From positions 62,001-126,000 of the forward strand of contig NZ_JAFNME010000004.1 of assembly GCF_017368815.1 (NCBI RefSeq): a stretch of 64,000 bases of DNA. Reading direction: 5' to 3'. Position numbers and translations under genes: made by a program. Below are positions 7,537 through 17,559 of the stretch, one piece after another. The notes under the pieces are model-generated. The model made no database searches and was not told the origin of the DNA. It worked only from the letters and a program-made list of their open reading frames with translations. This stretch comes from Comamonas denitrificans. GTDB taxonomy: Bacteria > Pseudomonadota > Gammaproteobacteria > Burkholderiales > Burkholderiaceae_C. Position 1 is the first letter of the stretch; each line of letters opens with the position of its first letter.

Positions 7537-9039
7537 ATGACCCTTGCGTGTGTTCAAAGTCGTGCCCTGCTGGGACTGGCCGCCCCGGCGGTGACGGTGG
7601 AAGTCCATCTGGCCAATGGCCTGCCCAGCCTGAGTTTGGTGGGGCTGGCCGATGTGGAGGTGAAAGAGGCCCGCGAGCGCGTGCGCTGCGCTTTGCAAAA
7701 CAGCGGGCTGGAGTTTCCCAACAACAAGCGCATCACCGTGAATTTGGCCCCGGCCGACTTGCCCAAGGATTCGGGCCGCTTTGACCTGCCGATTGCACTG
7801 GGGATTTTGGCCGCCAGCGGGCAAATTCCGCTGGAGGCTTTGCACGGCTGGGAGTTCGCCGGGGAGTTGTCCCTCTCCGGTGCCCTGCGCCCGGTGCGCG
7901 GCGGCCTGGTCAGCAGCTTGCACGGCGGCGATCAGCGCCTGGTTTTGCCCCTGGACAGTGCCCGCGAAGCCGCTTTGGCCCCCGCCGCCCAGGTGTTTGG
8001 TGCGGCGCATTTGCTCGATGTGGTGGCGCATTTGCTGGGCCAGCCCGGCGGCGAAGGCTGGCAGCGCATCACCGCGCAAGCCCCTGTCCACCGCGCCAGC
8101 GGCCCCGATCTGGCCGATGTGAAGGGCCAGGTGCAAGCCAAACGCGCCCTGGAGATTGCCGCCGCTGGCGGGCACGGCCTGCTGCTGGTGGGGCCACCGG
8201 GGGCCGGTAAATCCATGCTGGCCCAGCGCTTTAGCAGCCTGCTGCCCGCCATGACCGAGCAAGAGGCGCTGGAGAGCGCCGCCGTGGCCAGCCTGGCCGG
8301 GCGCTTTGACCCGCAGGAATGGGGCCTGCGCCCCACCAGCGCCCCGCACCACACCGCCAGCGCGGTGGCGCTGGTGGGCGGGGGCTCCCCGCCCCGGCCG
8401 GGGGCCATTTCGCTGGCCCACCATGGCGTGCTGTTTTTGGATGAGTTTCCGGAATTTGCCCGCAGCGCCCTGGAAGCGCTGCGCGAGCCGCTGGAAAACG
8501 GCCACATCACTATTGCCCGCGCGGCCTTGAGCAGCCAGTTCCCGGCCCGCTTTCAGCTGCTGGCGGCGATGAATCCCTGCCCCTGTGGCTTTCATGGCAG
8601 CACCCAGCGGCCTTGTCGCTGCAGCCCGCAGCAAATTGGCCGTTACCAAGGCAAGTTGAGCGGCCCGCTGCTGGACCGCATTGATTTGCACGTCCACGTG
8701 CCCGCGCTGCCAGCGCAAGAGCTGCTGCAAGCGCCCACCGGGGAAAGCAGCGCGGCCATTCGCCAGCGCGTGGTGCAAGCGCGCCAGCGGGCGGTGGCCC
8801 GCCAAGGCGGGGCGAACCAGCAATTGCACGGCCAGCAATTAGAAGCCGTGCTGCAGCTGGAACCTGCCGCGCACGCCCTGCTGCACAAAGCGGCCGAGCG
8901 CCTGGCCTGGTCGGCCCGCGCCACCCACCGCACCTTGCGCGTGGCCCGCACGATTGCGGATTTGGCCGGGGGCGAGGGCATCGCCAGTGCGCATGTGGCC
9001 GAGGCCATTCAGTACCGCAACGTGTTGTTGAAAAACTGA
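7537..9039 (+). CDS. comM: ComM/YifB family AAA+ helicase, Mg-chelatase-like
   Basis: A 500-residue AAA+ protein. ComM is a hexameric branch-migration helicase that aids integration of single-stranded DNA during natural transformation; many non-competent bacteria carry it too. The N-terminal ChlI-like domain (residues 1-180) contains NNKRITVNLAPADLPK; the ATPase core has Walker A GPPGAGKS at 219-226 and Walker B LFLDEF at 299-304; the characteristic MNPCPCG...CRCSP cysteine segment and a C-terminal Mg-chelatase domain follow. Length is standard. It is divergent from glcE with a 150-bp spacer and converges on the M48 protease gene. Confidence 0.94.
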   Translation: MTLACVQSRALLGLAAPAVTVEVHLANGLPSLSLVGLADVEVKEARERVRCALQNSGLEFPNNKRITVNLAPADLPKDSGRFDLPIALGILAASGQIPLEALHGWEFAGELSLSGALRPVRGGLVSSLHGGDQRLVLPLDSAREAALAPAAQVFGAAHLLDVVAHLLGQPGGEGWQRITAQAPVHRASGPDLADVKGQVQAKRALEIAAAGGHGLLLVGPPGAGKSMLAQRFSSLLPAMTEQEALESAAVASLAGRFDPQEWGLRPTSAPHHTASAVALVGGGSPPRPGAISLAHHGVLFLDEFPEFARSALEALREPLENGHITIARAALSSQFPARFQLLAAMNPCPCGFHGSTQRPCRCSPQQIGRYQGKLSGPLLDRIDLHVHVPALPAQELLQAPTGESSAAIRQRVVQARQRAVARQGGANQQLHGQQLEAVLQLEPAAHALLHKAAERLAWSARATHRTLRVARTIADLAGGEGIASAHVAEAIQYRNVLLKN

Positions 9040-9070
9040 TGCTGCCCGCCTGCCGACCAGGCACCGGGGC

Positions 9071-9142
9071 TTAGAACGTGTTCACGATCTCCTCATGGGT
9101 GTGCGGGCGCGGCTTCATTCGAGACCATGAACACGTTTTACC
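9071..9142. repeat. Inverted pair of small dispersed repeat, comM/M48 junction
   Basis: The 22-bp element (core GATCGTGAACACGTTCT) lies inverted at 9071-9091 and, diverged (GAGACCATGAACACGTTTTA), direct at 9121-9140, so the two arms can pair across a 29-base loop. It fills the gap between convergent genes, and the second copy supplies the TAA stop of the M48 gene. Probably a terminator-like or REP-like element; there is no clear U-tract. Confidence 0.6.
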
Positions 9143-9965
9143 GCCGCTTGGCCTGCTCGTACAAGCCCTGCACCTTGGGCACATTGGCCTGCAGTTGCCG
9201 AATGCGCTGGGGCCCGCTGGGGTGGGTGGACAAAAAGGCCAGGCCTTGCGTGCTGTTGCCGGTGGCTTGGCCCATTTTTTCCCACAGGCGCACGGCCGCT
9301 TGCGGGTTGTAGCCGGCGCGGGCGGCAATTTCCAGGCCGACCAGATCGGCATCGCTTTCGTCGCTGCGGCTGAAGTTCAGGCTGAGCAGCTGCCCGCCCA
9401 GTTGGGCAGCGTAGTTGCCGATATCGCCCAGGCCCAGCAGCTGCGCTCCCAGCGAGATGCCGATGCTGGTGGCCGAGTTTTTCGCCAGCTGCTCACGGGC
9501 GTGCTCGCGCAGGGCGTGGGCCATTTCGTGGCCCATGACCATGGCCACCTCATCGTCGGTCAGGCGCAGGGTGTCCAAAATGCCGGTGTAAAAGGCGATT
9601 TTTCCGCCCGGCATGCAAAAGGCGTTGATGTCCGGGCTGCGAATCAGTGCCACCTGCCACTGCCATTGGCTGGCGCGGCGGTTCCACTGGGCGGTAAAGG
9701 GGATCAGGCGCTGGGCAATGGCGTGCAGGCGTTGCACCTGGGCATCGCTGGTGGGCACCAAGCGGCCTTGGGCCTTGGCCTCTTGCAGCAGTTGTGCGTA
9801 CTGCTGGTTGGCCGATTGTTCTAACTGCTCGGCCGGCACCAAATGGCGCAGGCGCGAGGCATCGCCCACAGCAACCTGGGCCAGGGCGGACCCGCTGAGC
9901 ACCGTCGCTGCGGTCATGAGCAGCCAGCGGCGGCGAGCGGGGTGGGCAAGTGGGCGGGGGGACAT
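9138..9965 (-). CDS. Periplasmic M48 family metalloprotease
   Basis: A secreted zinc protease of about 275 residues. The zinc site HEMAH lies in VMGHEMAHALREH and the third ligand is in the later ESDADLVGLEIAARAGY segment, as in M48 peptidases such as LoiP/YcaL, which trim misassembled outer-membrane proteins. An N-terminal signal peptide is evident (RRRWLLMTAATVLSGSALA, cleavage after ALA). ATG at 9965 (MSPRPLAH) gives a normal signal; an ATG at 9986 would add seven residues. No TPR repeats follow the catalytic domain, so it is the short form. Substrate unknown. Confidence 0.88.
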   Translation of the reverse strand: MSPRPLAHPARRRWLLMTAATVLSGSALAQVAVGDASRLRHLVPAEQLEQSANQQYAQLLQEAKAQGRLVPTSDAQVQRLHAIAQRLIPFTAQWNRRASQWQWQVALIRSPDINAFCMPGGKIAFYTGILDTLRLTDDEVAMVMGHEMAHALREHAREQLAKNSATSIGISLGAQLLGLGDIGNYAAQLGGQLLSLNFSRSDESDADLVGLEIAARAGYNPQAAVRLWEKMGQATGNSTQGLAFLSTHPSGPQRIRQLQANVPKVQGLYEQAKRR

Positions 9966-10043
9966 AGCGCAGGCAGGTAGTGGCATAGCGGGCCAAGTGT
10001 AGAACAGCCCGCCAGCCTACGGTGCCAGCCCGGAAACGGGACA

Positions 10044-10418
10044 ATGGCGGGCATGACTTTTGCCCACGACACCATGCCGACCCCGGCCGATTTACGCCCC
10101 CTACTGCAGGCCCTGGAAGCGGCCATGCGCGCAGCCGATTTGTGGCAGCCGCAGCCCCCACCGGCCGATGCCCTGGCCTCGCCCCTGCCTTTTATGGTCG
10201 ATACCTTGCGCATCGAGCAGTGGCTGCAGTGGGTGTTTTTGCCGCGCTTGCATGCCTTGCTGGATGCGCAAGCGCCCTTGCCCGGTGCCTGCAGCGTGCA
10301 CCCTTTGGCCGAACATGAATGGTCGCAGCGCTGCCCCGGTGCGGCCAGCCAAGCCGTCTTGGCAGCCTTGCTGGCCATTGATGCGCACTTGAGCCAGCCC
10401 GCGTCAGCAGGTTGTTAA
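10044..10418 (+). CDS. YqcC family protein (DUF446)
   Basis: A small 124-residue protein of the YqcC family, of unknown function, recognised by PFMVDTLRIEQWLQWVFLPRLHALLDAQAPLP and the N-terminal helix LRPLLQALEAAMRAADLWQ. In enterobacteria yqcC lies next to the pseudouridine synthase truC, but no such neighbour is present here. An alternative ATG three codons in (MTFAHD) is equally good. No membrane segment or signal peptide. Confidence 0.85.
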   Translation: MAGMTFAHDTMPTPADLRPLLQALEAAMRAADLWQPQPPPADALASPLPFMVDTLRIEQWLQWVFLPRLHALLDAQAPLPGACSVHPLAEHEWSQRCPGAASQAVLAALLAIDAHLSQPASAGC

Positions 10419-10424
10419 TCAATA

Positions 10425-10476
10425 AAAAAAAGAGCTGTTAGCGCATGCTGGATCAGCGCTAACAGCTCTTTTTGCT
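10425..10476. terminator. Terminator-like dispersed repeat between yqcC and ccoG
   Basis: Perfect inverted repeat AGAGCTGTTAGCGC / GCGCTAACAGCTCT (10431-10444 and 10456-10469), flanked by A-run and T-run, so it could terminate both convergent genes. Its arms belong to the same family as the hairpins at 23235, 30593 and 63717. Confidence 0.8.
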
Positions 10477-10492
10477 TAAAAACTACGCCGTG

Positions 10493-11887
10493 CTAGCGGG
10501 GCACCAGGAAGGTGGCTTTTTCCTGCACCTGGGCCGGGTGCTCCAGGGCTTGCACGGTGAAGTGGATCGGGTGCGAGCCTGGTGCTGCGCTGCCGTAGGG
10601 GATTTGCAGCTGCACCGACACCCAGCGCGCGCCGGTGGCGGGCACTTGCACGGTTGAATCCGGGGCCAGCGTCAGCCCCTCCAAGCCCTGGGCGCTGATG
10701 CGGTAGTGCTGCGGCGTTTCGGTGGCGTTCATGATTTGCAGCTGGTACACGTTTTCCAGCTTGCCCCCGGGCACGATGCGGGCAATGGCGGTGCGGTCGC
10801 GCACCACGTCCACTTTGAGCGGGGTGCGCGTGACCAGGCTCACCATCATCGCCACGGCCAGCGTTAGCAGTACCGCGCCATAGCCCAGCACGCGTGGACG
10901 GAATACGCGGCGCAGCATTTGGTGGTTGGTCCAGCGCTGGCGCATGCCGCTTTGGGTGGCAAAGCGGATCAGTCCGCGCGGGTAGCCCACCTTGTCCATC
11001 ACCGTGTTGCACGCGTCCACGCACAGGCCGCAGCCAATGCACTCGTACTGCAGGCCGTTGCGGATGTCGATGCCCGTGGGGCAGACCTGCACGCACAGCG
11101 AGCAGTCAATGCAGTCGCCCAGCCCGGCGGCCTTGGGATCGACCTTTTTGCTGCGCACGCCGCGCGGCTCGCCCCGGGCGCTGTCGTAGGTGACGATCAG
11201 GGTGTCCTCGTCAAACATGGCGCTTTGAAAGCGGGCGTAGGGGCACATGTATTTGCACACCTGCTCGCGCATAAAGCCGGCAAAACCGTAGGTGGCAAAC
11301 GCGTAGAAAAACACCCAAAACAGCTGCCAGCCGCCCTGCCACTGCAAAATTTCGGCCCCCAGGGAGCGAATGGGCACAAAAAAGCCGACAAAGGTAAAGC
11401 CCGTCCACAGCGCCACGCTCACCCAGGCCAGTTGTTTGAGGCCTTTTTTGGCCAGCTTTTCTGGCGAAGTCCACGCCGCCTTGTCCAGGCGCATGCGGGC
11501 GCTGCGGTCACCTTCGATGCGGTTTTCCAGCCACATGAAAATCTCGGTATAGACCGTTTGCGGGCAGGTAAAGCCGCACCACAGCCGCCCAGCCACCGCC
11601 GTAAATAAAAACAGCGACAGCGCCGAGAGGATGAGCAGCCCCGTCAGGTAGATAAAGTCCTGCGGGTACAGCACCAGGCCAAACAGGTAAAAGCGCCGGG
11701 CCCCCAGATCAAACAGCACCATTTGGCGCTCGCCCCACTGCAGCCAGGGCAGGCCGTAGAACACCAACTGGGTGACCCACACCATGACCCAGCGCCAGCG
11801 GTTGAACATGCCATCAATGGCCCGGGGATACACCTTTTTGTGTGGAGCGTAAAAACTGACGGTGGATTGGTTTTTTTCTTCAGACAT
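10493..11887 (-). CDS. ccoG: Cytochrome cbb3 oxidase accessory protein CcoG (FixG/RdxA)
   Basis: A membrane ferredoxin-like protein of about 464 residues needed for copper delivery and assembly of cbb3-type cytochrome oxidase; it acts as a cupric reductase in studied species. It has several N-terminal transmembrane helices (LVFYGLPWLQW, FIYLTGLLILSALSLFLF and others), the CGFTCPQTVY motif, two [4Fe-4S] motifs CIDCSLCVQVCP and CIGCGLCVDACN, and a C-terminal periplasmic Ig-like FixG domain after one more helix. The ccoNOQP genes are not in the window. ATG 11887 (MSEEKNQ) is preferred; one at 11893 adds two residues. Divergent from the PAS/AAA+ regulator. Confidence 0.93.
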   Translation of the reverse strand: MSEEKNQSTVSFYAPHKKVYPRAIDGMFNRWRWVMVWVTQLVFYGLPWLQWGERQMVLFDLGARRFYLFGLVLYPQDFIYLTGLLILSALSLFLFTAVAGRLWCGFTCPQTVYTEIFMWLENRIEGDRSARMRLDKAAWTSPEKLAKKGLKQLAWVSVALWTGFTFVGFFVPIRSLGAEILQWQGGWQLFWVFFYAFATYGFAGFMREQVCKYMCPYARFQSAMFDEDTLIVTYDSARGEPRGVRSKKVDPKAAGLGDCIDCSLCVQVCPTGIDIRNGLQYECIGCGLCVDACNTVMDKVGYPRGLIRFATQSGMRQRWTNHQMLRRVFRPRVLGYGAVLLTLAVAMMVSLVTRTPLKVDVVRDRTAIARIVPGGKLENVYQLQIMNATETPQHYRISAQGLEGLTLAPDSTVQVPATGARWVSVQLQIPYGSAAPGSHPIHFTVQALEHPAQVQEKATFLVPR

Positions 11888-12095
11888 AAGCATCCGATAG
11901 AGAACAGGGGGAATTTATTCTTTATCAAATTCACGATTCAATAATCGACTGTTTTACTTTGCTTTAAACGACAATAAAAACAATGTGTTAATAAAAATTT
12001 TGGCTGCTGGGTCTGCCACTGATTGTTGATTTGGCAGAGGATGACTGCCATTTTTGGCAGACTTTGGCAGCTTTGTCGCTGCGCCTGCTGTTGCC
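11888..12095. other. AT-rich intergenic region between ccoG and regulator
   Basis: About 200 bp, clearly richer in A/T than its flanks, holding the two divergent promoters. Direct short repeats TTTGGCAG/TTTTGGCAG/CTTTGGCAG occur at 12030-12071 just upstream of the regulator and could be protein-binding sites. A full FNR box (TTGATnnnnATCAA), expected for a cbb3 accessory gene, was not found. Confidence 0.45.
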
Positions 12096-13433
12096 ATGAC
12101 CCCTCCCACCCCCCCTGATGCCCTCGATTTGCTGGCCACCTGGCTGGAAACCTTGCCCCAGCCGCATGTCTTGTTTGATGCCCAGTACCGCATCGTGGCC
12201 GCCAATAGCGCCTACCAGCAGGTCTTTGGGCAAGATGCCTCGGTGCTGGGGCGCACGTGCTATGCCGTCTCGCACCGCTCATCCGTCCCTTGTGACCAGG
12301 CGGGCGAGGCCTGCCCCCTGGCCCGTGCCCAATACAGTGGGCAAAGTGAGCGGGTGCTGCATCTGCACCACACCCAGCGCGGGCAGGAGCACGTGGCCAT
12401 CACCTTGCAGCCCCTGCGCACCGGGGCCGGGCCAGCGCAGTATTTTTTAGAAAAGATGGAGCTGCTGCCCCTGGGGGCGGCCGGGCCGCAGCCTGCGGCC
12501 TTGCTGGGGCGCTCCCCGGCGTTTCAGGCGGTGGTGGAGTGGTTGGCCCGCGCCGGCCGCAGCACGGCCAGCGTGCTGCTGCAAGGCGAACCTGGCACGG
12601 GCAAAACCCTGGCTGCGCACGTGGTGCACGCGGCCAGCGCCCGGGCGGAGCGCCCGCTGGTCGTCGTCGATTGCGCCGCACTGCCCGAGGGGCTGCTGGA
12701 GCTTGAGCTGTTTGGCCAAGGCCGCACCGGCGTGCCTGCCCGCCCGGGGTGGGTGGAGGCGGCCCAGGGCGGCAGCCTGCTGTTCAAAGCGATCGAGCAC
12801 TTGCCCGCCAGCCTGCACCCGCGCCTGCTGCAGTTGCTGGACGGCGGCACCTACCGCCGCGTGGGCAGCAGCGAATTGCGCCAGGCCGATGTGCGCATTG
12901 TGGCCACCACCAGCATCGACTTGCGCAGCCAAGTGCAGGCGCAGCAATGGCCCGCTGCGCTGTACTACCGGCTCAGCGCCTTGCCGTTGCTTTTGCCGCC
13001 GCTGCGCGAACGCGGGGCCGATGTGCTGCTGCTGGCCGATGGTTTGCTGCAGCGCCTGGCCCCTGGGCACACGTACACCCTGTGCGCGGCGGCCCAGCAG
13101 GCGCTGCTGCGCCACCCCTGGCCTGGCAATCTGCACGAATTGCGCAATGTGCTGCAGCGGGTGCTGCTGCTGACCGAGGGGCGCAGCATCAGCGGCCCTG
13201 CCATGGCCCAGGCGCTGGCCCTGGATGCCGCGCCCCCGCCGCCGCCCCTGGCGGGGCCAAGCCGCGCTAGCGTGCGCAGCCGCCAAGCCCAGGCCTTGCA
13301 CCAGGCCGTGCAGCACACCAGCGGCACCCGCCAAGAGCAGGCCCGCGCCCTGGGGGTGAGTGAGCGTACCTTGTACCGCCGCCTGCGGGACTGGGAGAAG
13401 AATGCGGCGGCCAAGGGGCCGGCGCAGGGCTAA
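12096..13433 (+). CDS. PAS/AAA+/Fis-type regulator with degenerate sigma-54 activator core
   Basis: A 445-residue regulator built like NtrC-family activators: an N-terminal PAS domain (about 15-110), an AAA+ domain (135-370) and a Fis-type helix-turn-helix (405-432, TRQEQARALGVSERTLYRRL). Walker A is intact (GEPGTGKT, 164-171). The Walker B position reads LLFKAIEHL (228-236) instead of LFLDEIxxL, so both acidic residues are lost, and the sigma-54-contacting GAFTGA loop is replaced by GRTGVPARPG. It should therefore not remodel sigma-54 polymerase and may act as a DNA-binding switch, like TyrR-type proteins. The PAS domain has C55, H60, C66 and C73 in C-Y-x3-H-x5-C-x6-C-P-L spacing, a possible metal or redox site. 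Start at ATG 12096; an upstream TTG is weaker. Ligand and targets unknown; ccoG is divergent. Confidence 0.8.
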   Translation: MTPPTPPDALDLLATWLETLPQPHVLFDAQYRIVAANSAYQQVFGQDASVLGRTCYAVSHRSSVPCDQAGEACPLARAQYSGQSERVLHLHHTQRGQEHVAITLQPLRTGAGPAQYFLEKMELLPLGAAGPQPAALLGRSPAFQAVVEWLARAGRSTASVLLQGEPGTGKTLAAHVVHAASARAERPLVVVDCAALPEGLLELELFGQGRTGVPARPGWVEAAQGGSLLFKAIEHLPASLHPRLLQLLDGGTYRRVGSSELRQADVRIVATTSIDLRSQVQAQQWPAALYYRLSALPLLLPPLRERGADVLLLADGLLQRLAPGHTYTLCAAAQQALLRHPWPGNLHELRNVLQRVLLLTEGRSISGPAMAQALALDAAPPPPPLAGPSRASVRSRQAQALHQAVQHTSGTRQEQARALGVSERTLYRRLRDWEKNAAAKGPAQG

Positions 13434-13451
13434 TCTGCCCTGCGGCCGGGC

Positions 13452-14567
13452 TTAATCCGCCAGCCGGGGGTAGTCGGTATAGCCCTCGGCCCCGCCGCCG
13501 TAGTAGAGCTCGCGCCGGCCCGGGTTCAGCGGCGCATCGCGGCGCAGGCGTTCGACCAGATCGGGGTTGGCGATGAAGTCCTTGCCCCAGGCCACCATGT
13601 CGGCATAACCGCTGGCCACGGCCTCCAGGGCCATCTCGCGCGTGTAGCCGTTGTTCACCATCCACAGCCCCTGGCCGCCGGCGCTGCGGTAGGCAGCCTT
13701 CAGGGCGGCGTAGTCAAAGGGCTGCTCTGGCAGGCTGCGCGGCCCGCCTGTGGCCCCCTCGATCACGTGGATGTAGGCCAGCCCCAGCGGCGCAAGGCAG
13801 CGCAGCAGGTGCTCAAACAGCGGCTGCGGGGCGCTGTCGTGGATGCCGTTGGCCGGGCTGACCGGCGAGATGCGCAGCCCCACCCGGCCCGCACCGATGG
13901 CGGCGGTCACGGCCTGCACCACCTCGCACACCAGGCGCACGCGGTTCTCGATGCTGCCGCCCCAGGCATCGTCGCGCTGGTTGCTGCCGTCTTTGAGGAA
14001 CTGGTCGAGCAGGTAACCGTTGGCCCCGTGGATTTCCACCCCGTCAAAGCCGCATTGCCGCGCATGGCGGGCGGCTTGGGCAAAGTCGGCCACGATGCCC
14101 GGCAGCTCCTGCGCCAGCAAGGCACGCGGGGCCGAGGTGGCGGCAAAACTGCCTGCGCCCGTGGCGGCATCGACCAGATAGGTTTTGGCCTCGGCCGTCA
14201 GCGCCGAAGGGGCCACCGGTGCGCCCCCGGCTGGTTGCAGGCTGGTGTGCGAGACGCGGCCCACGTGCCACAGCTGCGCAAAGATGGTGCCGCCTTGGGC
14301 ATGGACGGCCTCGGTCACGCCCTGCCAGCCCGCCAGCTGCTCGGGCTGGTACAGGCCGGGCACGTCGGCATAGCCCTGGCCCTGCTGGCTGATGGGGGTG
14401 CCTTCCGAGATGATCAGCCCCGCGCTGGCCCGTTGGCCGTAGTAGGTGGCCGTCAGGGCATTGGGCACGTTGCCACGGGCGCGGTTGCGCGTCAGCGGGG
14501 CCATGGCGATGCGGTTGCGCAGGGGCAGATCGCCCAATTGCACGGGATCAAACAAAGAGTGCGGCAT
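13452..14567 (-). CDS. nemA: Old yellow enzyme family alkene reductase (NemA-like)
   Basis: A 371-residue FMN flavoenzyme of the OYE family, which reduces activated C=C bonds (N-ethylmaleimide, enones) and nitro groups with NAD(P)H and helps detoxify electrophiles. The substrate-binding His/Asn pair is present in the HGANGYLLDQFL stretch, the FMN phosphate site in the C-terminal MVNNGYTREMALEAVASGYADMVAWGKDFIANPDL segment, and SIENRVRL is a class signature. ATG at 14567 (MPHSLFDP) chosen by homology. It converges on the regulator gene with 18 bp between. The electrophile-sensing repressor nemR is not adjacent. Confidence 0.92.
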   Translation of the reverse strand: MPHSLFDPVQLGDLPLRNRIAMAPLTRNRARGNVPNALTATYYGQRASAGLIISEGTPISQQGQGYADVPGLYQPEQLAGWQGVTEAVHAQGGTIFAQLWHVGRVSHTSLQPAGGAPVAPSALTAEAKTYLVDAATGAGSFAATSAPRALLAQELPGIVADFAQAARHARQCGFDGVEIHGANGYLLDQFLKDGSNQRDDAWGGSIENRVRLVCEVVQAVTAAIGAGRVGLRISPVSPANGIHDSAPQPLFEHLLRCLAPLGLAYIHVIEGATGGPRSLPEQPFDYAALKAAYRSAGGQGLWMVNNGYTREMALEAVASGYADMVAWGKDFIANPDLVERLRRDAPLNPGRRELYYGGGAEGYTDYPRLAD

Positions 14568-14719
14568 AGGTCGTTCTTTCAATGGCGAAGAGTGGCAAGG
14601 TAAAGTAATTAAATAGCTTTTACCGCTTGATAAACAATGATTGTTTGATTAATTTATGGCTAGATGAATTAATTACAAGCGGACAGTGCTATTTAAATAA
14701 CAGTAACGCAGGCAGCGGC
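14568..14719. other. AT-rich spacer between nemA and hemB
   Basis: About 150 bp, much more AT-rich than the genes. It contains AAATAGCTTTTACCGCTTGA at 14610-14629, a half-copy of the TAGCTnnnAnCGCTTG repeat family, and the inverted repeat ACAATGATTGTTTGATTAAT region beyond it. Since both flanking genes are on the minus strand, it holds the nemA promoter and the hemB 3' end; no clear terminator is visible. Confidence 0.4.
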
Positions 14720-16430
<1,711 letters not shown>

Positions 16431-16448
16431 ACCCGGGGCACACCGGCC

Positions 16449-17549
16449 ATGCTGCATAAATCTTCTGCCTGGCCGTTGGCGCTGCTGTATGCGGCCTTGA
16501 TTGTGTTTGCCAGCCTGTACCCGTTTGCTGGCTGGCGTGATCAAGAGCTGGTGTGGTGGGCTGTGTTCACCCAGCCGCTGCCGCCCCAGTATTGGACGGG
16601 GTTTGACGTGGGCAGCAACATCGCCGGCTACCTGCCCCTGGGCTTTTTGCTGGGCTTGGGCATGGTGCGCTCAGGCTGGCCGCGCGGGGCGGTGCTGCTG
16701 GCGCTGGGGGTTGGCAGTGCCTTGTCGCTGGGCATGGAGGTGCTGCAGCTGTACCTGCCCCGGCGCGTGCCCTCGAATCTGGATTGGCTGCTCAACAGCG
16801 CCGGTGCTGCGCTGGGCGGGGCGCTGGCCTGGCTGCTGCACTGGGCCGGGGGGGTGCAGCGCTGGACGGATTTTCGCCAGCGCTGGCTGGGGCAGGGCGA
16901 TGCGGGTGGGATTGCCTTGCTGCTGTTGTGGCCCTGGGCGCTGCTGTTTCCGGCGGCCATTCCTTTGGGGCTGGGGCAGGTCTTGCCGCACCTGGAAGCG
17001 GGCTTGGCCCGGTGGCTGCAAGGCTCGGCATTCAGTGCGTGGCTGCCGTTGCGCTCTGCGCCGGAGCAGGCTTTAACCCCTTTGGGTTATCTATTTTGCG
17101 TAGCTGTTGGCGCTTTAATACCATGCTTATTGATGAATTTATTGGTTAAATCATCGGTAAAACGTGCGGTTGCAGCTCCTTTTTTTATAACTATTGGCGT
17201 GGGTGTCACGGCGCTGTCCTGCGCTTTGGGCTACGGGCCCAACAACGCCTGGGCGTGGCTTAGCCGCCCTGCGGCCTTGGGCTTGGTGGTGGGATTGGGG
17301 CTGGCGGTGCTGTTGGCCGTGCTGCCCTGGCGCTGGAGTGCGGTGGTGGCCTTGCTGGGGCTGGCGCTGCAATTGAGCCTGCTCAACCAAGCGCCGCAAA
17401 GTGCCTACTTTGCCCAAACCTTGCAGCTGTGGGAGCAGGGGCGGTTTGTGCAGTTCTATGGCCTGGGGCAGTGGCTGGGCTGGCTCTGGCCGTATGCCCT
17501 GCTGGTGTATGTGGCGGCGCGGCTGACCCGGCGCAGTGAGCCTCTTTAG
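16449..17549 (+). CDS. VanZ-like family membrane protein
   Basis: A 366-residue integral membrane protein. The N-terminal 130 residues are a VanZ-like domain (FDVGSNIAGYLPLGFLLG, SLGMEVLQLYLPRRVPSNLDWLLNSAGAALGG), followed by five or six further hydrophobic helices. VanZ itself gives low-level teicoplanin resistance in enterococci, but this large family in Gram-negative bacteria has no known function. Residues about 218-247 are encoded by an AT-rich stretch that resembles a decayed dispersed repeat (see repeat at 17100). Gene order hemJ-VanZ-ferredoxin-hydrolase with gaps of 18, 10 and 3 bp points to one operon. Confidence 0.85.
   Translation: MLHKSSAWPLALLYAALIVFASLYPFAGWRDQELVWWAVFTQPLPPQYWTGFDVGSNIAGYLPLGFLLGLGMVRSGWPRGAVLLALGVGSALSLGMEVLQLYLPRRVPSNLDWLLNSAGAALGGALAWLLHWAGGVQRWTDFRQRWLGQGDAGGIALLLLWPWALLFPAAIPLGLGQVLPHLEAGLARWLQGSAFSAWLPLRSAPEQALTPLGYLFCVAVGALIPCLLMNLLVKSSVKRAVAAPFFITIGVGVTALSCALGYGPNNAWAWLSRPAALGLVVGLGLAVLLAVLPWRWSAVVALLGLALQLSLLNQAPQSAYFAQTLQLWEQGRFVQFYGLGQWLGWLWPYALLVYVAARLTRRSEPL
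17100..17190. repeat. Decayed dispersed inverted repeat inside VanZ-like gene
   Basis: GTAGCTGTTGGCGCTTTA at 17100-17117 resembles the left arm of the repeat at 30591 (GTAGCTGCTAACGCTTGC), and GTGCGGTTGCAGCTCC plus a seven-T run at 17164-17186 resembles its right arm and T-tract. The stretch between is AT-rich, and the frame stays open through it. Confidence 0.45.
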
Positions 17550-17559
17550 AATCGGCCGC

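Noticed and set aside
11888-12095. FNR box controlling ccoG
   Set aside because: Only half-sites (TTGAT, ATCAA) with wrong spacing were seen.
16449-17549. Glycopeptide resistance role for the VanZ-like gene
   Set aside because: Only the VanZ-like domain is shared; there are no van genes nearby and the family is widespread in Gram-negative bacteria.
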